Shown one piece after another: positions 44,478 to 52,537 of a stretch of 64,000 bases of DNA (position 1 is its first letter; each line of letters opens with the position of its first letter). A program made the position numbers and the translations under genes. A model generated the notes under the pieces. That model searched no databases. It was not told the origin of the DNA and saw only the letters and a program-made list of their open reading frames with translations. Source of the DNA: Bacteroidales bacterium UBA4893 (GTDB lineage Bacteria; Bacteroidota; Bacteroidia; Bacteroidales; P3); the NCBI GenBank assembly GCA_002399025.1, contig DHCV01000038.1, forward strand, positions 1 through 64,000, read 5' to 3'.

Positions 44478-44945
44478 ATGGCAAATGATGAAAAACATAT
44501 AATTGATATTAGGAATAAGAAAGCTGCTTTTGAGTATTTTTTATTGCAGACTTTTGTTGCTGGTATGCAGTTGTATGGGACTGAAATCAAATCCCTTCGT
44601 CAAGGGAAAGCAAACTTATCCGATGCCTATTGCTCTTTCGTGGGTGATGAATTATGGGTAAATAACCTTCATATTGCCGAGTACAGATTTGGTTCCTACT
44701 ATAATCATCAGGAAAAAAGAGCAAGAAAATTGCTTCTAAATAAGAATGAACTACGAAAACTACAATCAAAAACTAAGGAAAAAGGTTTGACTATTATTCC
44801 TGTTTTGTTGTTTGTTGATAGCAGAGGCTATGCTAAGCTGGAAATTGCTCTTGCAAAGGGAAAGAAGTCTTATGATAAAAGAGAAAGCATAAAGACTAAA
44901 GACACCAAAAGAGAGGTGGACAGATTGATGAAAAAAGAATATTAA
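44478..44945 (+). CDS. smpB: SsrA-binding protein SmpB
   Basis: A 155-residue RNA-binding protein that works with tmRNA to rescue stalled ribosomes. I start at MANDEKHIIDIRNKKAAFEY; a TTG three codons earlier is inside the -7 box. The OB-fold core has GMQLYGTEIKSLRQGKANLS, SYCSFVGDELWVNNLHIAEY-like text in pieces and YYNHQEKRARKLLLNKNE. The basic tail GKKSYDKRESIKTKDTKREV is the part that enters the mRNA channel. The ssrA gene is not in the window. The next gene starts 18 bp downstream, so the two may share a transcript. Confidence 0.96.
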   Translation: MANDEKHIIDIRNKKAAFEYFLLQTFVAGMQLYGTEIKSLRQGKANLSDAYCSFVGDELWVNNLHIAEYRFGSYYNHQEKRARKLLLNKNELRKLQSKTKEKGLTIIPVLLFVDSRGYAKLEIALAKGKKSYDKRESIKTKDTKREVDRLMKKEY

Positions 44946-44963
44946 TAATAAGATATAAGAAAT

Positions 44964-46928
44964 ATGATAAAGAAATTCGTTACTTTTATTTTTGCAATGG
45001 CTTTTGTGGCAGTTGCTTTTTCCCAAACTGTTCCTTTTGGGCAGGGTTATGTTATTAATGGTGAGATAAAGGGAGACAAGGAAGGTTTTGTTACCTTGCG
45101 TTCCTATTTCAGAGATGGGAATGAAAGAGTTGATACTGCTTATGTTGAGAAAGGGAAGTTCACTTTCCGATCCCCAATTAAGGAGGTTATTCCAGCTCTT
45201 TTGACAATTAACGGGGTTAGAGATTTTAGGATTTATCTTGAACCTACTACCTATACTGTCAAGATTAATGCTAAGAAAGCAAGCAAGACTATTTTTAAGG
45301 GTTCTAAATGGACAGACGAATGGGTTAACGTTACAAGTCCGTTGAAGAATGAAGATTATGATGTGCATTTGAGGAGATTGGAGAATTGGGTTTTGAATAA
45401 TCCTGAACATATTTTCTGTGCTGATGTTATTTCTTCATATTTAGCTTATAAATGGGATTATGAAGAATTGTTCCGCACCCTAAACACATTGAAAAAACCA
45501 GCAACACAAACCTATCATTATCTTAAGTTAAGAGAAAGAGAGAAAACTCTAAATAATATTGCAGTGGGACAAAAGGCTCCTGACTTTACATCAAATAATG
45601 TTAATGGGAAAAAGGTTAATCTCTATAGTCATTTGAGAGGTAAGAAATTCCTTTTGATTGATTTTTGGGCATCATGGAATAGCACCTGCAGAGAGGAAAA
45701 TCAGAATATTCTTAATGCACGTGAGAGATACCTTTCAAAAGGGTTTGATGTTTTGAGTGTTTCTTTAGATAAGAACATGGAGGATTGGAAAAAGGCAGTT
45801 AGGGAAGATGGGCTCAAATGGGAGAATGTTTCGGATTTGAAGATGTGGGAGGGTGAAGTTGTGAAGAAATATCTTGTTAACTCCATCCCTTTTAATGTTT
45901 TGATTGATGACAAAGGAATAATTGTTGCCAAAAATATTAGAGCTGCTGAGCTTACAAACAAATTGGAAGAAGTAATTGGTACAAATGGTTATTCTATTAC
46001 TGCTGACATAAAAGGAGTTTCTGATGGTGTTGTTAAGCTAAACATGCTTTTAGAAAACGGTAATAAAAGAAATTACACAACTCAAATTAGAGATGGCAAG
46101 TTCGAATTTAAAGGAGTTGTTGATTTCGTATGTGTTGCCCAAATTGTTCTTCCAACAAAAAACGGAGATTTCTCTTTCTTTATGGAGAATGATAATATAA
46201 AAATCACTGGCACAAAAGAAGATATAGAGAATATTTCAATAAAAGGCTCAACCAAGAATGATGTTTATGCAAACATTATAAATAGATGCAATAAAACAAA
46301 GAATCCAATGCAGTGTTTGATGGATGATGTTGTGAAAAATCCTTCTACTTTCTACGCTCCACTCCTGATCAGTAATTATTTAGCCCCTTATTTATCAGAT
46401 GTGCAACTAAAGGAGATTATCAATTCCTTAAGTGGAGATGCAAAAAGGATGTATCAATATAACTTACTAAAAGACTATATCAAGGATATTCAAAAAACTG
46501 AACAAATTGGAGAAAAGTTGATTGACTTTACTCTTCCTAATCCAAATGGAGTTGACATTAAGGTTTCTGAATTTATTCAAGGTAAACGTTATGTTTTAAT
46601 TGATTTTTGGGCTTCATGGTGTGTTCCTTGTAGAAACGAAAGTAAATTTTTAGTTCAAGCATATAATAAATATAACTCTCAAGGTTTTGATATTTTAGGA
46701 GTTTCTCTTGATAGAGATAGAAATCGTTGGTTGAAGGGTATAAGTGATGATGGCTTGGTTTGGGAAAATGTTTCAGACCTATTGCAATGGAATAGCATTG
46801 TTGTTAAACTTTACAAATTAGAATCAATCCCTCAAAATATCTTGGTTGATGGTAATGGAAACATAGTTGCAAGAAATCTAAGAGGAGAAAACTTAATACA
46901 AACACTAAACGAAATTTTCGCAAAATAA
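44964..46928 (+). CDS. Tandem DUF4369/TlpA-like thioredoxin protein, first active site degenerate
   Basis: A 654-residue exported protein with signal MIKKFVTFIFAMAFVAVAFS. It is an internal duplication: a DUF4369-like beta domain (about 25-115), a TlpA/AhpC-type thioredoxin domain (about 203-330), a second DUF4369-like domain (336-440) and a second thioredoxin domain (about 510-650). The second active site is FWASWCVPCRNES (Cys553, Cys556). In the first, FWASWNSTCREEN, the first Cys is replaced by Asn239 and only Cys242 remains. Both keep the cis-Pro loop (SIPFNVLIDD and SIPQNILVDG). The C-terminal half should be the periplasmic thiol reductant, while the N-terminal half may be structural or substrate-binding. 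It lies between smpB and the YitT gene. Confidence 0.9.
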   Translation: MIKKFVTFIFAMAFVAVAFSQTVPFGQGYVINGEIKGDKEGFVTLRSYFRDGNERVDTAYVEKGKFTFRSPIKEVIPALLTINGVRDFRIYLEPTTYTVKINAKKASKTIFKGSKWTDEWVNVTSPLKNEDYDVHLRRLENWVLNNPEHIFCADVISSYLAYKWDYEELFRTLNTLKKPATQTYHYLKLREREKTLNNIAVGQKAPDFTSNNVNGKKVNLYSHLRGKKFLLIDFWASWNSTCREENQNILNARERYLSKGFDVLSVSLDKNMEDWKKAVREDGLKWENVSDLKMWEGEVVKKYLVNSIPFNVLIDDKGIIVAKNIRAAELTNKLEEVIGTNGYSITADIKGVSDGVVKLNMLLENGNKRNYTTQIRDGKFEFKGVVDFVCVAQIVLPTKNGDFSFFMENDNIKITGTKEDIENISIKGSTKNDVYANIINRCNKTKNPMQCLMDDVVKNPSTFYAPLLISNYLAPYLSDVQLKEIINSLSGDAKRMYQYNLLKDYIKDIQKTEQIGEKLIDFTLPNPNGVDIKVSEFIQGKRYVLIDFWASWCVPCRNESKFLVQAYNKYNSQGFDILGVSLDRDRNRWLKGISDDGLVWENVSDLLQWNSIVVKLYKLESIPQNILVDGNGNIVARNLRGENLIQTLNEIFAK

Positions 46929-46940
46929 ACTTATAAGAAA

Positions 46941-47846
46941 ATGCAAAACATTAATCCAATTAACACAATTAAAAAAACCTCAACGGGCAAGATAGTATTT
47001 CAATATCTAATGATTATTTTAGGTATTTTAATGTACACATTTGCTTGGGCTGTATTTCTTATCCCTCAGAAAATTGTTGGTGGAGGAGTTGCTGGTATTT
47101 CTTCAATCATTTTTCTTGGAACAGGAATACCAGTGGGTATCTCCAATTTTGCAATCAATATTGTTTTACTATTGATTGGGATTAAAACTCTTGGTTCAAA
47201 ATTCGGAATAAATACTATCTTCGGAATAGTTGTTGCATCACTTAGTTTCATTCTTTGGCAACAGGTGATTCATATTGAAAGAATAATTGATGCTACCCAA
47301 TTTGAACCATTTATGTGTGCAATAATTGGAGCAGGAATTTCAGGAGTTGGAATAGGAACAACCTTTAACTATGGTGGGAATTCAGGAGGAACAGACATTA
47401 TTGCATTGATTATTACTAAGTATAGGAATATAAGTGCGGGAACAGTTATTCTATATATAGATATATTTATTATCGCCTCTGCTTTCATACTTCCAGGTAT
47501 GGCAATAACCAACATTGTTTACGGATATATAGTGATGTTTGTCTTCACCTATGTTTTGGACTTAACAATTGAGGGCAATAAACAATCATATCAGATAATG
47601 GTTTTCTCGGCTAAGGCAGATGAAATTGCAGATGCAATTGGTAGTGGGTTAAAAAGAGGGGTTACAATAATTGATGCTCACGGCTGGTACACTAAGAATG
47701 AGCAAAAGATTGTTATGGTAATAGCAAGAAAGCAAGACAAGGTTGATATAATGCGCACAATTAAAGCCTTAGACCCTAATGCATTTATTTCTGTAGATAA
47801 GGTTCAAGGAGTTTTTGGAAAGAATTTTGAAACACTCAAAAGCTAA
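46941..47846 (+). CDS. YitT-family membrane protein (DUF2179)
   Basis: A 301-residue inner-membrane protein. About five or six helices span residues 18-205, with the family segments FLIPQKIVGGGVAGISSI near the N-terminus and FNYGGNSGGTDIIALIITKY in the middle. The C-terminal cytosolic DUF2179 domain follows, with YQIMVFSAKADEIADAIGSG and GVTIIDAHGWYTKNEQKIV. The function of the family is unproven; transport has been proposed. It begins 12 bp after the thioredoxin protein gene and ends 31 bp before the peptide-binding lipoprotein gene, so a three-gene transcript is likely. Confidence 0.92.
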   Translation: MQNINPINTIKKTSTGKIVFQYLMIILGILMYTFAWAVFLIPQKIVGGGVAGISSIIFLGTGIPVGISNFAINIVLLLIGIKTLGSKFGINTIFGIVVASLSFILWQQVIHIERIIDATQFEPFMCAIIGAGISGVGIGTTFNYGGNSGGTDIIALIITKYRNISAGTVILYIDIFIIASAFILPGMAITNIVYGYIVMFVFTYVLDLTIEGNKQSYQIMVFSAKADEIADAIGSGLKRGVTIIDAHGWYTKNEQKIVMVIARKQDKVDIMRTIKALDPNAFISVDKVQGVFGKNFETLKS

Positions 47847-47877
47847 TTAAAACTTAACTCTAATAGAAAGACATTGA

Positions 47878-49536
47878 ATGACTAATCTACTTGACAAGAA
47901 TAAGTTTTGCTCTGTATTAATATTTATTTTTATAATTTCTCTTTTATCTTCCTGCAAAAAATATTCCACAGAGGAAGGAACTCAGATTTTTCGCTATAAC
48001 GAGAGTGCAAACATTTCTTCCTTAGACCCAGCATTTGCAAAAGACCAAGCAATGATATGGGCAAACCTTCAGATTTTTAATGGCTTGGTTCAATTAGATT
48101 CTTCACTTAATATCAAACCTTCCATTGCTAAGAGTTGGGAAATATCGGACGATGGTTTGGTTTATACATTTATTCTAAGGGATGATGTATGTTTTCATGA
48201 ACATTCTCTCTTTAAGGGCAAGAAAAGAAAGGTTATTGCTAAGGATTTTGAATATAGTTTTAATAGAATACTGGACGAAAAGGTTGCATCTCCCGGAGCT
48301 TGGATTTTTAATTTAGTTAAGTTGGATGCCTTAAAAAAAAAGTATTCATTTAAGGCAATTAATGATTCTACCTTCAAAATTGAGTTAAAAGAAGCTTTTT
48401 CCCCTTTCTTAGGATTGCTAACAATGCCCTATGCTTCGGTTGTTCCAAAAGAAATAGTTGAACATTATGGTGAAGATTTTAGAAAGAACCCCATTGGGAC
48501 TGGTCCCTTTTACTTCAAACTTTGGAAAGAAGGAGTTAAGTTAGTACTTTTGAAAAACAAAGACTATTTTGAAAAGGATTCTAAGGGTAATCCTCTTCCC
48601 TATCTTGATGCGATTAACATTAGTTTTATTGTTGATAAACAATCTGTTTTCTTAGAATTTGTTAAGGGAAACATTGATTTTATTTCAGGAATTGATCCAA
48701 ACTACAAGGACGAAATCCTAACAAGGCATGGTACTCTTCAAGATAAGTATAGAGATAAGATTAATCTTACAACAGAGCCATATTTGAATACCGAGTATTT
48801 AGGATTTATGGTTGATAGGGAGAAAAGTCCAAAGGATAATCCACTTTTGAATAAGAAGATTCGTCAAGCTATTAACTATGGGTTCGATAGGGAAAAGATG
48901 ATTAAATACCTAAGGAACAATATTGGATTGGCTGGAACAAATGGAATTATCCCAAAAGGATTAGCAGGATTTGACACATCCAACTCAATCGGATATAATT
49001 ATAATCCAGAAAAAGCTAAGCTCCTATTACAGGAAGCAGGCTATCCCAACGGGAATGGGCTACCTCCAATTTCTCTTGCCACAACATCTACATATTTGGA
49101 TCTTTGCAAATATATTCAAGGACAACTAAATCTTTTAGGTTTCGATATTAAGATAGATGTTAACCCTCCTGGTGCTTTAAGAGAACATATTGCTCAATCT
49201 AAAATAATGTGGTTTAGAGGAAGTTGGATTGCAGATTATCCCGATGCAGAAAACTATCTATCACTATTTTACTCACCGAATTTCTGCCCAAGGGGGCCAA
49301 ACTATACTCATTTCTCAAACAAAACATTTGACAAATTATTTAAACAAGCTCAAAAAGAAACCTCTTTGGAGAAGAGAACTAAGTTATATAGAGATATGGA
49401 TAAATTAATAATGGAAGAAGCTCCGATAGTAATTTTGTACTACGACCAAGTACTCCGCTTTAGTCAAAAAAACATTGAAGGTCTTTCATCAAACCCCATG
49501 AATTTACTAATTCTAAAAAATGTTAGGAAGAATTAA
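47878..49536 (+). CDS. Peptide/oligopeptide-binding lipoprotein (SBP family 5)
   Basis: A 552-residue ABC-transporter substrate-binding protein anchored by Cys26 (LLSSCKKYS). The SBP_bac_5 text is clear: FRYNESANISSLDPAFAKDQ, FNGLVQLDSSLNIKPSIAKS, KSWEISDDGLVYTFILRDDV, NPIGTGPFYFKLWKEG, and near the end ADYPDAENYLSLFYSP. In relatives it captures peptides in the periplasm and delivers them to a DppBCDF-type permease; no permease genes lie beside it. Together with the secreted M6 protease it is consistent with growth on peptides. It is convergent with the PfkB kinase gene, with an 10-bp gap. Confidence 0.92.
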   Translation: MTNLLDKNKFCSVLIFIFIISLLSSCKKYSTEEGTQIFRYNESANISSLDPAFAKDQAMIWANLQIFNGLVQLDSSLNIKPSIAKSWEISDDGLVYTFILRDDVCFHEHSLFKGKKRKVIAKDFEYSFNRILDEKVASPGAWIFNLVKLDALKKKYSFKAINDSTFKIELKEAFSPFLGLLTMPYASVVPKEIVEHYGEDFRKNPIGTGPFYFKLWKEGVKLVLLKNKDYFEKDSKGNPLPYLDAINISFIVDKQSVFLEFVKGNIDFISGIDPNYKDEILTRHGTLQDKYRDKINLTTEPYLNTEYLGFMVDREKSPKDNPLLNKKIRQAINYGFDREKMIKYLRNNIGLAGTNGIIPKGLAGFDTSNSIGYNYNPEKAKLLLQEAGYPNGNGLPPISLATTSTYLDLCKYIQGQLNLLGFDIKIDVNPPGALREHIAQSKIMWFRGSWIADYPDAENYLSLFYSPNFCPRGPNYTHFSNKTFDKLFKQAQKETSLEKRTKLYRDMDKLIMEEAPIVILYYDQVLRFSQKNIEGLSSNPMNLLILKNVRKN

Positions 49537-49546
49537 GAGCAATTTC

Positions 49547-50530
49547 CTACTTTTTAATTTGTTCAATTTCTTTTCTTATTCTTTCCCAAGCTGTGCTATC
49601 CATCTTAGCTCCATATACTTCAATAACTTCAGAAGCCAAAATACTGCCCATTTGTCCACAATCCTCCAAGCCTTTTCCCATACATAATCCAGCCAAGAAA
49701 CCAGCAGCATACATATCTCCAGCACCGGTAGTATCAACACAGGTTCTTTCTCTCTTTCCAATAACAACCTTCTTGTCGCCTGACTTAATCAACGAACCTT
49801 TTTTACCAATCTTCACAACAGCAATCTCACATATTTTTGAAATAATTTCAAGCGATTCCTCAGCATTCTTATTAGTAAAAGCCTGAGCCTCTTGTTCATT
49901 TGCAAAGATAATATCAACATTCCTGCAAATATCATTCAAAAATTCCAAATTCTCCTCAACCACATTATAGCTCGCAAAGTCAATTGAAACCTTTAAACCC
50001 TCTTGCTTTGCCAACTCAATTGCCTTTCTAATCAATGCATGATTAACAATCAAATAACCCTCAATATGAAAATAATCATAACCTTTGAAAAGCTCATTGG
50101 TCAGCAAATCAGCATTAAGCTCAATTGCAGCACCCAAATATGTGGCAAAAGTTCTTTCCCCATCCTTAGAAACCAACGCAACTGCACAACCTGTCGGAGT
50201 GTTTTCGCTCCTAAAGAAACGAGGCTCAATAGAATTATCTTTCATATCCTTAATGTAAAATTCGCCATACTTATCCTCGCCAACCATTCCAATAAAAGCT
50301 GAGCCAACTCCCAAATTAGCAATCCCATTAGCAGTATTAGCAGCAGAGCCACCAGTCTGAAGAGATGATTTAAGTTCAGAAGTTGCTTTTTGCACCATTT
50401 CTGACACCTCTCTATCAACAAGTTGCATACTACCCTTAGGTAAATTAAGAGTTTCTAAAATAGAATCCGATTCCAATTGAGTTATAATATCCACTAAGGC
50501 ATTTCCCAAACAAAGTACTTTCTTTGACAT
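49547..50530 (-). CDS. PfkB-family carbohydrate/nucleoside kinase, adenosine-kinase-like
   Basis: A 327-residue cytosolic kinase. I start at MSKKVLCLGNALVDII; the longer frame begins at a TTG in the -7 box. The N-terminal signature GGSAANTANGIANLG and the C-terminal ATP-site signature DTTGAGDMYAAGFLAG, with the catalytic Asp, are intact. Other family segments are PTGCAVALVSKDGERTFATY and SIDFASYNVVEENLEFL. The 'GN.LVD' start and GGSAANT pattern place it with the adenosine kinase/fructokinase-like group widespread in Bacteroidota. The true substrate cannot be read from the sequence. Confidence 0.9.
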   Translation of the reverse strand: MSKKVLCLGNALVDIITQLESDSILETLNLPKGSMQLVDREVSEMVQKATSELKSSLQTGGSAANTANGIANLGVGSAFIGMVGEDKYGEFYIKDMKDNSIEPRFFRSENTPTGCAVALVSKDGERTFATYLGAAIELNADLLTNELFKGYDYFHIEGYLIVNHALIRKAIELAKQEGLKVSIDFASYNVVEENLEFLNDICRNVDIIFANEQEAQAFTNKNAEESLEIISKICEIAVVKIGKKGSLIKSGDKKVVIGKRERTCVDTTGAGDMYAAGFLAGLCMGKGLEDCGQMGSILASEVIEVYGAKMDSTAWERIRKEIEQIKK

Positions 50531-50557
50531 ATATAAGTTGTATTTTAATTTAAAGAA

Positions 50558-50565
50558 CAAAATTA
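50558..50565 (-). promoter_or_regulatory. -7 promoter element of the PfkB kinase gene
   Basis: TAATTTTG on the minus strand, 27 bases before the ATG at 50530. Its TTG coincides with the first codon of the longer frame. Confidence 0.6.
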
Positions 50566-50747
50566 ATAATAAATTCTAAGAGTAGAGATAAAAGAAAAGT
50601 AAAATAATAAGAATTAAAGATAAAAATACAACTTTTTCGGATTCAATTCCCCAAAAGTTGTATTTTCAAGATTATTACCTATATCAATATACTAACCTTA
50701 GAATAAAAAAACTCAATCATAATCAAAAATAAGTCCATCAAAAATAA

Positions 50748-50832
50748 AAATATAAGGGACTTATTTGAAAATATAAGGGACTTATTTGGTAATATGAGGG
50801 ACTTATTTTCAATTATGATTGACTTATTTTCG
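50748..50832. repeat. Palindromic repeat array, exact 21-bp period (ATAAGGGACTTAT word)
   Basis: GGGACTTATTT starts at 50756, 50777 and 50798, and a fourth copy TTGACTTATTT is at 50819, all 21 bp apart. The first two units are perfect palindromes, ATAAG / CTTAT with a GGA centre. The third has ATGAG and the fourth ATGAT on the left arm. A reverse half-unit, AATAAGTCC, is just upstream. Confidence 0.8.
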
Positions 50833-50941
50833 TATTAAAAATGATAAACAAAAAATGTAACTTGTATTTTTTTGATTATAGTTATTGAGGTAGATTAAAA
50901 CATTATTAAAGCATAATAAATATTTGGTAAGGGGATAAAAC

Positions 50942-50983
50942 AAAACAACCTCAAAAGCTTTTTAGGGCTAATAAGGTCGTTTT
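50942..50983 (-). terminator. Possible terminator hairpin of the lipoprotein gene at 51039
   Basis: Nested arms AAAAC.ACCT / AGGT.GTTTT and AGC/GCT, 56 bases after the stop. The T-run is weak (TTTTAT), so the call is tentative. Confidence 0.45.
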
Positions 50984-51038
50984 GAAACATTGAAAATTAT
51001 TAAAATTATATTATCGATTATTCAATAATATACAATTT

Positions 51039-52061
51039 CTACTTTACTCCTACTCTTTGTAATTTCATTTTTGCTGAAGGAGAAAGTGGAGAAGATTTTT
51101 TAATCTTTGTTGGTTGAGGAGTTATTCCTGTCATGGTAAATTCCATAACTTTTAATGCTCCTGTTAATTCAGAGCCAATTCCATTACTTGGTTCTCCAAT
51201 TGGATAAACTCCTATAGCTGGATTATTTCCATAAGTTGGAGTTACTAATTGTCCTGCTTTTAGAGCAGTTATTGCCCAATTTGTAGGTATTGATTCGTCG
51301 CAATTTTCATACATATTAACCCAAACTTGATAGGTACCAGCTTGGATATATTCTGTTGGATAAAAAACATTTTCATTATTAATACTATCGATATAACATC
51401 CAGGATTAGAGTCTAAATCTAATCCCCAAGCATAAATATATTCACCTGTTATTGTATCATAAATTTCTTCTCCTTGATTCCCATAGTAAATAACTTCTCC
51501 ATCAGGTTGAACTACATATAAATCTATATCTTTTTCGTTATCAAAAGAAAGACTAATTTGTAAACCACCTGTTCCAGCTGATATTATTGTAACTCTTGTT
51601 GTGTAAATTGGTGAAGTTGTTCCATCATCAAACAAAGCAGTAATTTGTAGTTCAAAGTATGGATCTGAAAGATTTTGACTAAAAAGCAGAACAAAGTCAA
51701 AAATTGTATTCTTTTGCAATGTAGGAGTAATTGAGTAATATGAATTAGCTCCTTTTACACTTACATAGAGCTTTTGAATGTTATCTTGGGAGTTTAATGA
51801 AATAATTGACGTTCCTCCTGCAATTGCATTGGCATTAATAGATACTTGCCCAAGATCCCTTCCATTAGGATTTGAAGGAATTGCTCCTTGAACAAGACTT
51901 GCATCTTGAATAATAAAATAATTACTCAACACCTTTGCTGTTGGTGTTGTTGTGGTGGGTTCTTCATCATCACTACAGGCAGAAAAACCTATAGATAATG
52001 CACATATAACAATAATAAAAGTTAGTGCATTCTTAAATCTAAAGGAGATAATACTTTTCAT
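51039..52061 (-). CDS. Surface lipoprotein with DUF2135/PPC-like beta domain, unknown role
   Basis: A 340-residue lipoprotein with lipobox FSAC and the strongly acidic continuation CSDDEEP, a good fit to the Bacteroidota surface-export signal. Residues about 45-165 are a beta-rich domain with LQITALFDDGTTSPIYTT. Residues about 170-315 read ISLSFDNEKDIDLYVVQPDG, DSNPGCYIDSINNENVFYPT and QAGTYQVWVNMYENC, which resembles DUF2135 or pre-peptidase C-terminal domains ('DvDLyv..PdG ... pG.Y.v.v..y'). The C-terminus is a basic low-complexity tail (KIKKSSPLSPSAKMKLQRVGVK in parts). No enzyme motif was found. The promoter is at 52116-52123. Confidence 0.8.
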   Translation of the reverse strand: MKSIISFRFKNALTFIIVICALSIGFSACSDDEEPTTTTPTAKVLSNYFIIQDASLVQGAIPSNPNGRDLGQVSINANAIAGGTSIISLNSQDNIQKLYVSVKGANSYYSITPTLQKNTIFDFVLLFSQNLSDPYFELQITALFDDGTTSPIYTTRVTIISAGTGGLQISLSFDNEKDIDLYVVQPDGEVIYYGNQGEEIYDTITGEYIYAWGLDLDSNPGCYIDSINNENVFYPTEYIQAGTYQVWVNMYENCDESIPTNWAITALKAGQLVTPTYGNNPAIGVYPIGEPSNGIGSELTGALKVMEFTMTGITPQPTKIKKSSPLSPSAKMKLQRVGVK

Positions 52062-52115
52062 AATATTTATGGCATTATTTATTCTGTAGCCAGCAGGTTT
52101 TAATCATTGTTTGTG

Positions 52116-52123
52116 CAAATTTA
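52116..52123 (-). promoter_or_regulatory. -7 promoter element of the lipoprotein gene at 51039
   Basis: TAAATTTG on the minus strand, 54 bases before the ATG at 52061. Confidence 0.5.
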
Positions 52124-52306
52124 TATTTTGTAAAAACATATGTGCTCTTATTTCGTAAATTATTTCTCTTAAATCATAAAATATTTCCGATTCAAGAAAG
52201 TAAGAATATAAGTTTAAGCTGATTCAAATTATTTATTATATGATTTTTTTAAAGGCACATACTCAAATATTAATTAAATTCTACTCTTAAATTCTTCTTC
52301 TATTTT

Positions 52307-52410
52307 TTAAAACGCTGTTTTATTTTACTGAAACCTTGTTTTAATTTACTGAAATCAAGTAATAATTTTTTCTTTCTTCGTTTTAATTTGCAACAAACGA
52401 GGTTTTATTT
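52307..52410. repeat. Palindromic repeat array, about 21-bp period (AAAACnnnGTTTT word)
   Basis: Units are AAAACGCTGTTTT (C at 52313), GAAACCTTGTTTTA (52334), GAAATCAAG (52355), a reversed TTTCTTCGTTTT (52376) and AAACGAGGTTT (52398). Three are perfect palindromes that differ only in the three-base centre (GCT, CTT, GAG). TTTACTGAAA joins units as it does at 27020-27081. Confidence 0.75.
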
Positions 52411-52469
52411 TAGAGGAGTAAAATCAGGAGGAAATCTTATTTTATTAGGAATTTATGAAAATAAAAAAA

Positions 52470-52493
52470 GCCGCTCCAATAGTTTGAAGCGGC
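52470..52493 (-). terminator. Terminator of rpoD
   Basis: Arms GCCGCT.CAA / TTG.AGCGGC with one mismatch and a 4-base loop, 45 bases after the stop. The minus-strand flank is TTTTTTTATTTTC. Confidence 0.92.
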
Positions 52494-52537
52494 ATAAAAT
52501 CATTTATTATATTTTTGCTTTGTAAGAAGTCTAATTT

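Larger units (their letters stand above)
50531..51038. other. 508-bp gap with 21-bp-period repeat array
   Basis: It contains the kinase promoter, the repeat array at 50748-50832, and a hairpin at 50942-50983 after the lipoprotein gene. The rest is AT-rich with no visible gene. Confidence 0.6.
52062..52537. other. 476-bp gap upstream of the lipoprotein gene
   Basis: Contains the lipoprotein promoter, the repeat array at 52307-52410 and the rpoD terminator at 52470-52493. No reading frame of note was seen. Confidence 0.6.

Noticed and set aside
44766..45410. Long minus-strand frame (214 codons) opposite smpB and the thioredoxin gene
   Set aside because: It lies entirely antisense to two well-supported genes, has no recognisable motif, and its composition is what the reverse strand of AT-rich coding DNA gives.
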